Positions 47,901 to 56,900 of a stretch of 64,000 nt of DNA are shown one piece after another. The DNA is taken from positions 45,501 through 109,500 of the forward strand of contig NMRA01000774.1 in the NCBI GenBank assembly GCA_002633005.1, written 5' to 3'. Position 1 is the first letter of the stretch; the number at the start of each line of letters is the position of its first letter. The position numbers and the translations under genes were made by a program. The stretch comes from Phoronis australis. Its lineage: Eukaryota; Phoronida; Phoronidae. The notes beneath the pieces are model-generated. The model was not told where the DNA came from, did no database searches, and saw nothing but the letters and a program-made list of their open reading frames with translations.

Positions 47901-50900
47901 CCTATATGATGTTCTCTGCACATTTGTTGCTTTGATAAAACTATCACTGATGGTGATACTCTATCAAAAATTAAAAAATTAAAGGGCAATTTTGACAGTA
48001 AAATCAGCCATGAAAATCTTATTTTAATGATGTGGATTTCTGACTCTGTCCCGATTTTTGTAGTTTAGAGTGGCCTAAAAGAGCTTCTGGGTTCCTTGTT
48101 AATTCCAGGATGCCGTATCTCTTGGGAAGCATTTTTAATTAGTGCATCTGCTTTGAATAAATTTATATTTTTGATTATTTTTGGCAACTTTCCCAGATTT
48201 CCTTAAAGTTTCCAGGCTCAGATTTGGAAATTCTGGGTATTAGAAGAGGCATAAAAATTGATGCTGTGAAACCTGTTGTGATACGAATAGATGTTATTGA
48301 AAGTACTTTTGTCTGCATTAAACTCAGCATTCTAACACAATGTGTCCTTCGTTGATTACCACAAGTGCCACGTTGCAAGCTAATTCGTTGTTTTGGAAGC
48401 TAATTCCTTGTTTCGCAAGCGTTTCACACCACAGTTGTTGATGTCAGAGCCTCAGGGTTAACATACACTACTTGATAATTCCCTTTAATTATGGCACTAA
48501 TTGGAGCACATAGGNTAAAATTGTTTTAGTCGACAGATTTTCCGAACAGAAGCTTCATACTTCGGGCCCCCGATTCTTTTGGGACGCCTGTACACATACA
48601 GCCGCTCTCTGCCCAATTCCCGAAGGCAACATGTTGTGCCCCCCCCCTTCTGGTCCCTGATCCGCCACTGGAAGAGTACTACAAAACATCACCACTAGTT
48701 TCTTCATCATCAGTATCAACATCACTAAATGTTTCTCAAAAAAATGTAGCTGTTCTGGTATTGAAATTAGTCATAGGTGAATTTAGGGGGCGGGGCAGGG
48801 GACCCGCCCCCGCCCCTCCCTGGCTGGTGCAAGCAAAATTAAACATCAACAGCATGAAGGAGTATGGAGTTCACCAACAAGGAACGGGACGCCCCGGAGC
48901 GCGGCGGAATCGGATTGCCGTTTTTTTTGCGAAGGGGAACACTAGGTCACTTCGCCGGCCCCGCAACTTTCGGGGTAGCTGTGCATACAATCGCGATTTG
49001 CCCAATTCTCCTAGGCAGCATGTTGGGCCCACCCTTATGGTATCCTAGATCCGCCTCTGTTAGTGCACGGCGAAGATCAACAAAAGTTTGGTGAACTACA
49101 GGGCTAATAAGCAAACAATTTGCAGTTCAGTGTGGGAACGTCAAAAGCGCAATTAGTTGATCTGTCAACTGTGCTTCTTCTGCTAGCTTTATTTTAATCG
49201 CACAGTGAACCTTTTATGTTCACTTAGTGATAACTAAGTGATGTTTTTCGTTTTAAAATTGCTTCAATTAATATTACAGGTACTCCAATATCGTCCGCAT
49301 TGGTCGCGATTCTACTCGGGGATTCCATTGGTCGCGATTCTACTCGGGGATTCCATTGACAGGGAATTCCCCGACTATTCACGATACATTTACATAAACG
49401 CGTCGACAAATTCGGGTTTTCTCATCTANGAACTACAGGGCTAATAAGCAAACAATTTGCAGTTCAGTGTGGGAACGTCAAAAGCGCAATTAGTTGATCT
49501 GTCAACTGTGCTTCTTCTGCTAGCTTTATTTTAATCGCACAGTGAACCTTTTATGTTCACTAAGTGATAACTAAGTGATGTTTTTCGTTTTAAAATTGCT
49601 TCAATTAATATTACAGGTACTCCAATATCGTCCGCATTGGTCGCGATTCTACTCGGGGATTCCATTGGTCGCGATTCTACTCGGGGATTCCATTGACAGG
49701 GAATTCCCCGACTATTCACGATACATTTACATAAACGCGTCGACAAATTCGGGTTTTCTCATCTAAAAGGATTGTAATTACCATTTTTAAGAACTTAGTC
49801 CTAACTGCTACAAAAACATTCAAACTACAACAATGACGAAACGTTTTCTGCGGTTTATTTGGCGCGGATACGAACCGATATGATCTCGTGAGATCCAGTC
49901 TCATCACCCGTTTTTCGCGGTATTTTGTAAATGTGATGTGCCATACATGTACATGTATGTAAAAGACTAGTCGCCAACGGACTAGAGCAACGTCTTTCGT
50001 GAAAATAGTGACACTGCGAAATTGACTGACTAGAATATTAGTTGAGATGATTACGCCAATGGTGATGGAATTGCTGGTGGCAACGATAACATGATGGTAA
50101 CAATCATATGACGAATGAAGAGGTCAAAAATGAGCAAGAAATATAAGTTATTGTATTGTTTTATAAAATGATAATCCAAGAAAGGTGCAGCAAAAATCAG
50201 TCAACAAAGGAACAGCGTCACAAAAAATCCTAAAAAACTCAAAAATAGGCGTCGTAGCGAAAATTAAAAAATATTTTCTGAAACCCCCATCAAATCTTTA
50301 TCATACGATAAAGTTTTACGAAATTCTATTGAACAGAAGAATTCAATTTTTTATTTTTTTTTGAAATTGAAAGTCAAATAACTTAAAACCTGTACGTTTG
50401 AGAATACATCGTTCGTTCGGAGAATCCACCCGCAAAAATTCACGTCGTTTGCTCTTCCCATTAAAAATGGCACCACAGCATGATTGAAATTTGTTAGAAA
50501 TGCGTCAAATCCCCCATTTTGAAGACACCTTCCGGTTTAGCAGCACTCGACGAATTAAGTGATGCTATATTGCAACCTCTTCTGCACAAAACGGTTTCGT
50601 CCCGAAATCGAGGTGCGTATCTTGCGCAATGGTCGATATTATCGCCATCTTTGTCCAAAAGTAAACGATTTAAAGCACACGTGTAGCACATATCAAGTAC
50701 AGCAATCGTGTCGACTTTCAGCCGTGTATGTTAAACATTGCAGCTTATATGAGTATTTGAATCTCAATTCGAAAACAAACTGGCCATATTGAATCCGATT
50801 GAGACCAAAAACGATAATATTCCAGGTCTTCTGAAATTTTCTTCGGACGAAAATTGTTACTTCTAACCTGCGAACAACCAAAAAAATATTGCCACAGCTA

Positions 50901-53900
50901 CATACTTGGCGAAACATTTTTCAAAGTAAACAATAAATAATAATCACTTACTTTGAGACGATTCAGTTACATGCAGACGTTTCAGCCTGTTCCGCCAGGC
51001 CTTCTGCGATGAATGAGAGAGTTTCGCACCTTTCGCATTTACCTCACTATGCGAAAGGCACGAGACCCCTCATGCATCGAAAAACGCCAGGTGGACCAGG
51101 CCGAAACTTCTGCATCTAACTGAATCATCTCTATGTAAGTCATTATTTCTTATTCCAACAAACTTGATGGCAGAGCAACATACTTGGCGAAAGCATTTCG
51201 CAGCCCGCTTAATTAAGACAATGCAAGCACATGGTTATTCATTGGTCTATGCGCCGAATGGTCAACAAAACATGTTTTTGTGGTTTTGTGTACAAGTTAG
51301 CAGAAGGTTGTGACAACGGAGACCCAGCTAGCTGTAGAATGTAAATTCCTGTGTCCAGTTAGTGATGATTTATTGTAATCTTGACCAATGTTGCCGTGGA
51401 AACAACATTGAAAACTCCGGACTCAATTACTAGAGTCCAAGCTTTGTGACCTTTGACCTATCAAGCGTTCTTATGATTGGACAGTGCAAGCATGTATCAT
51501 GGCGGTACGTGTCGCCGCATAGCGGATGAAGAATGTTGCAAATTTCTGGTGATAGGGGCTGGAAAATGTTAATCGTGTCGAAGGGAGTGGGTGTTACACA
51601 GCTACCAACTGGTGTGCACCAAGGAGCATTTGTGGACAAAGCAGGCCGCCGAAGAGGTGTTGACCGGCAGGAGACCCACTGTTTGTCCTTTACATCACTC
51701 CGCTTCCGAACTGCACAACCTCGATTGGTCAGCTCACGGGTTAGCGCTAGTGACCGATAAATGAACAGAAATTGCTGACCAGTCTCGTGATTGGTTTTCC
51801 TCATTTCATGTAGTGTGTATCTACTAATAAATATTTTGTAACTCGAAAGCAGCTAATTAGCATATCGTCAGATGATGTTAGCGTGTGTTCTAATTCCATG
51901 GTTGATCGCTGTCTGGGGTTATTTTTGGTGTTTTCCCATATGACTTCGGCGATTTCAAGCACAGTGTGATTCTCAATAGAAAATCTACGTACATGTATAA
52001 CATACTGTAGATGACACAGGCAGCAGGTGGCACTGTATTGTTCACTACCAACGACTTTGGTAGATGTGATAGACCACCTGCACACCAGTCTGTCAGATGA
52101 TCACAGTTTCCACCTACAGTTATGGATTAGAGCCACGAACTGATAAGGGATGCAGCTGACTCGTATTTTCATGTATATAAAATGGCAACGGAACAAATCC
52201 TATTGAAATCCTTGACTGGTTGAAACAAACAGTATGCTCTAAATATTTATCGGATTTGTCAACATTTTCGTAACATTATGTTTTCATTGTGAGTGCATTT
52301 TTACTCATGGAATTTCGTAATACATCTGATAACTGAAGGAAAGACCGAATGTGTATCATAATTTCTGAATGTCTTTAAGTTACTCACCTTTACCGCCACC
52401 GCCACCGCCGCCGCCGCCGCCGCCTCCACATTCTTTCACGGGATTGCCTGGACAATAGCATTTGCAGTCTTTGCCCACAAATCCCTCTCCAGAGCACTTT
52501 TTAGTGGAGCATGAGCCTTCAGTAGATGTATAAATTACGAGCAAAGAAGATACTACAGATATACACCATAATACAACTTGAGCTGGCCGAAAAGTCGTTA
52601 ATGACTAGATCCCAAAACATATGTTATTTATTTTTATTTAGTTTTGGTTCAGGCGTTATTTGGAAAATCAAAGAGCAACTCTTTTTATATTAATTTCAAA
52701 ACGTGTCTTTGACATTGATGGACATTGTTGGCAAGACAAGTTATAATTGGTTAAAAGCTTAATTCATGTGGAATATTTAAGGGCAGTCTAGTTTGTCAAC
52801 GACATATTTCGCTTCTTGATAAAAAGGTCCACAAAACAACCTTAATGGACATTTAAATGTTCGAGTCACAAACTATTGGCGGACGTTAGTTTACCAGATT
52901 GTTCTAAAGGCTAAAGCTCACTCAAAACTCACAGCTAACGACAACCTCGACCCACAAACCCCCGACCCACAATCTCCGCTACCAATAACCAGCAACCCCC
53001 TCGACCCACGACCTGTAACAATGGACGTATCTTTGGGCCTTTTACACAATTCATGATCTTACTACGTCGCAGAGCGACTTTTCCATCAGGCTTACTTTCA
53101 CGCGAATCTGCTCTGGCTCAAGTGAGGTGGCTGAAAGTACTAAGTGGCGTAAGAACATGATCCGAAATAGCGGACTGTTAGCGTACTAACTTTGCCATGG
53201 AAATAGTTCCACGAGCGGTTAACAATGGCCCGGCTATGCTAGGTAGACAGTACAGTACGTTAACGTTAATGACCTAATTTCACATTTTTATTATTTGCTC
53301 TATATTGTTTACCCGTTAACAATAAACTCCATGTAACGCTGGGGTACTCTTTTTATTAACTCTTTTCAAACTGTATTCATTGAAGAAATTACATTTTCGT
53401 TGATTACTCGAAGTCTCGATCCAAAATGGCTTGAATCTGCCATTCACTGAAGAGCAGACGAAAAAATTACATTCTGAGGGCAACGACATTTGTAACGTTG
53501 GTATGTCTTTGAGTTGATGTGGTTGTTTCTTTTTTTCTGTTTTTGGCTTTCAAACTTTCCGAATCGACTCTCTTAAGTGCAAAAACAGGGAAAAGTCAGC
53601 CGAGCTCGCGGCCAGACTCTTTGGTCCTGCAAGTTAGCGCTTGTTCTAGGTTCAGATGAAGTCGAGCTTGTACAGTCTGAGTTCAAAGTGTTGTGGGCCG
53701 CAAGCGCGGCTGTCGTGGGTCGTGGGTCGAGGGGGTAATGAGTCGAGGTGATCGTGTTGTTCGCGGTTGTTTAAGGACAATCGTAATTTACCCTGTGACT
53801 CTCATAAATTTGTATTTCAAAAATCTGACTGAATGAACTGGAAGATGAGAAACATTTCTTGTTAAAATGCTCATTTTCTTCGAATTTATGTGTTGCGTAC

Positions 53901-56900
53901 ACAATCGAAATCCTTTTTTACATGTATGTTTTATTATACCCTTTAACCAGATGGCTACAAGTGAAGTGAAGAGCTTTGGAAATATCTGGAGATTTTTGTT
54001 CTGCCAAAGTCGTGAATCTTGTAAAATTCATGTATTGTCTTATTTGGCATTGTATTAGATCATGGCCGGTGGTGTGGATGTTATTGGATGAAAAACTTAG
54101 TAAGTCCCAGAGGTTTTGGACTTTTAGTATTCTCTTCTCCCTGTAAGACCATCTGAGAATCATCAAGACCAAGTATAATTCCGAATGCTGTTAAAGATTT
54201 CCCTCTCCATTACATGTAAGTTCTTCTTGCGGCAAAAGCATCGGTCAATTAACTTGATGGCTCCGATCCACACACATTTGGTTTTCTCTAAATTCGTCTT
54301 AAGCCCGGAAACTTGTAGAGTTTATCAGGTAGTTTACTAGACCCAATGATGTAATCGAAAAATTGGGTTTTTCTGTGAGATCTGTACCCTTATATTTATT
54401 GTTTTGATTCCACGGTTTTGCCTAAATAAGATTCAGATAGTCTCAGCACACATGATAAACAAACATGTTGAAAATGGATTCTCTTTAACCAACTTTAAAG
54501 TAAAAAGAAGCGAAACTGTCCTGAGATCAAGGAAAGCCGGGATCTCGTATTAAGCAGACAACTCCATCTGATCAAGCCATTTCAAAATTGAGATATGTAG
54601 ACAGCTTATTCAAAAATTTCCCATTCTCATCATCGCTAATAGTCCAGAAACATTTACGTCTTCAGTATGTTGCCTCACATCATGACTGTGTATAGTATTG
54701 TATACAATATTTCTGCCATTGAGAAAGCCCTTTGTTTCCATGTACATGTATGAGTGTAGTAAATTTCCAGTGTTGGGAGCTTCGCATGCACGCCAAACAA
54801 AAGGGTATACAATTTCCGAGAAAAAACATGGTTTCACTTGGTGATGCATTCTCGACATTTGTTAGTTTTTCGCAAAAGGAAATTCACACCTTGGTTTCTT
54901 CCAGCAAAACTTACAAAATTCACACCAGAATCTGTCTGGAACAGGCTTCACTGAGCGCACGCGTTCATCAATATATTTCGGGGCTTAGACTTGGAAAACT
55001 GTATTGTTATGAAAAGTTTATACTTCGTCGGTGTGTCAAAAATAGAATTTCTTGCAATTTTGAAAGTGACTAACTTTCACGGTAGCATCTTCTAAAAGAA
55101 GATTCTTCAACGTGGTTTTATGAGCCTCTTTTAATAAAACAATAACTTGCATTTCCCATTTTTAGGATTGAATCTTTTTTTGTATAATACTGTAATAGTT
55201 CCAGCCATTAATTTAAAGGGAGCACTTCAGAGTTGTCAATTTGGAGGTACAATCGTCATTTGGAATATCAGCAATTGGCTAGTTGTTGTGAGAGGTTGCT
55301 GCACACTCTTTCTCAATATCAGGAATATTGCATTATATTCCGCCTTCCTTTATACGGGGCTGTTGAATTTTCAAATCATTCATATTCGGATATACGGAAG
55401 TCTAAACGGGTTTTTGTCAGCAATAAGTTTTTCCGAGCAAGCATTTTTGTTTGGATTATTCCGGCTCCATGGATCCGTACCTCGCTCTAGCATTACTGAA
55501 GCGTACATGTATGTAACCGTGGTAGACTTGACTAGATTTTAGCAATAACAACAAGTATTATTTTAAGCTCAAAATTCAAAGATGTCGTTCAACATTCAAA
55601 CATAATGTAGACACCTCATGCATTGTTTTTTTTCACACGAAAATGAGACTCTTAGACTCACATACCGCTAATGAAGGTTCAGTGAGATTACATAAAGTTG
55701 CAACCACCAGGTAGAGGATTTCTTTTGACGAAAAAAAAATACACCTCTACTTGTTGAGAAGACCCCCAGGCTTGTACAATGCATCAAAAATCTCATTCAT
55801 TTTAAAATTGTCTACTAAAAGAAGGAAGCCCCAACACCTGCATATTTACACATTCACACTGAAAGGCTGTTTTAGCACACCCTCTTCTTCTCCGGTATCT
55901 GGCTAGCTGCCTGTACAGATTACTTACTTGGCTTGCAATTGTACATCAGATTTAACACCTTCACATCCCGGAAACTGAAGCCCGTGCTTCTTCCAATCAC
56001 ATTCTGTTTGCTTGAATCCAACGTCACAATTGTCCTTCTTCCATTTGCCGAAAAAGCCTGTTATACGGAATATCTAGTATACCATCAAACTTACATGTAA
56101 GTACCAAGCGTTACATTAATTGACACACTTTCGTACAGCTTCAGATATTGAGAACTGGTCGTTGTTTGAGCCGTTCAGCATCAAAGCAATCTAACAGCGA
56201 TCAACTGTTGGGTCCCTACAGTACATTTGTATGAACAGATATTCCTTTGGGTTGCAATTTGGATTTTCGTTAGAATTACATGTACATAGCTTAAAATACT
56301 GACTACTATCGACTGATTTTGAAAAGAAATCAGATTTTGTCTCCCCCACTATACATGTGTTTGAAGAAACAAGAACGAAAATGCCAGGATTTAATTACCC
56401 CGTAGGTTTAGACGGGTAACAACCAAGGCAAGGCAGTGCGTGGATTGCTTGGTAAGCCGTAAATTGTCGTGGAGAAGCAACTGCACGCCTTTGCCTGTTG
56501 ACCTGGCTGAGTTGACAGAGTATATCATGTACAGGTACATGTACATGTACAACAAATTTTGCCGCTCTACGTACACGAAGATTTGAATTAAGACAAGTAC
56601 ATGTCAGTACTGAAGCTAAAATTGGGGAAAACAGTGTGCATGTAGATACTTTACATTTTAGCAAATTGGCAATTAAAGATTTAAGGTGTGAAAATGAAAA
56701 TAAATCATACATGTAAGGTGTCCAAATAAAAACGTGTTTACTCCCCTTGACGGAATAAAACCATGACGAATGTCAGGCCGAGAAAGCCTAATTCGACTCG
56801 CTTAATTCTGTTTCAATGCTGAGAAACCGACTTCGGTTTAAAATCGTCATTTGCTGCACAGTCCTACTAATTTGCCACTAACACCTTCATTGTGTCATAT

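Noticed and set aside
54732-55542. Two plus-strand frames of 113 and 131 codons
   Set aside because: No motif, no splice support, composition of random AT-rich DNA; they lie in an astacin intron.
55928-56057. Alternative reading of this exon as a cysteine-rich peptide ([20 protein letters not shown])
   Set aside because: The frame set by the acceptor and by the upstream exon phase gives the conserved astacin end instead, and that frame also joins correctly to the next exon.
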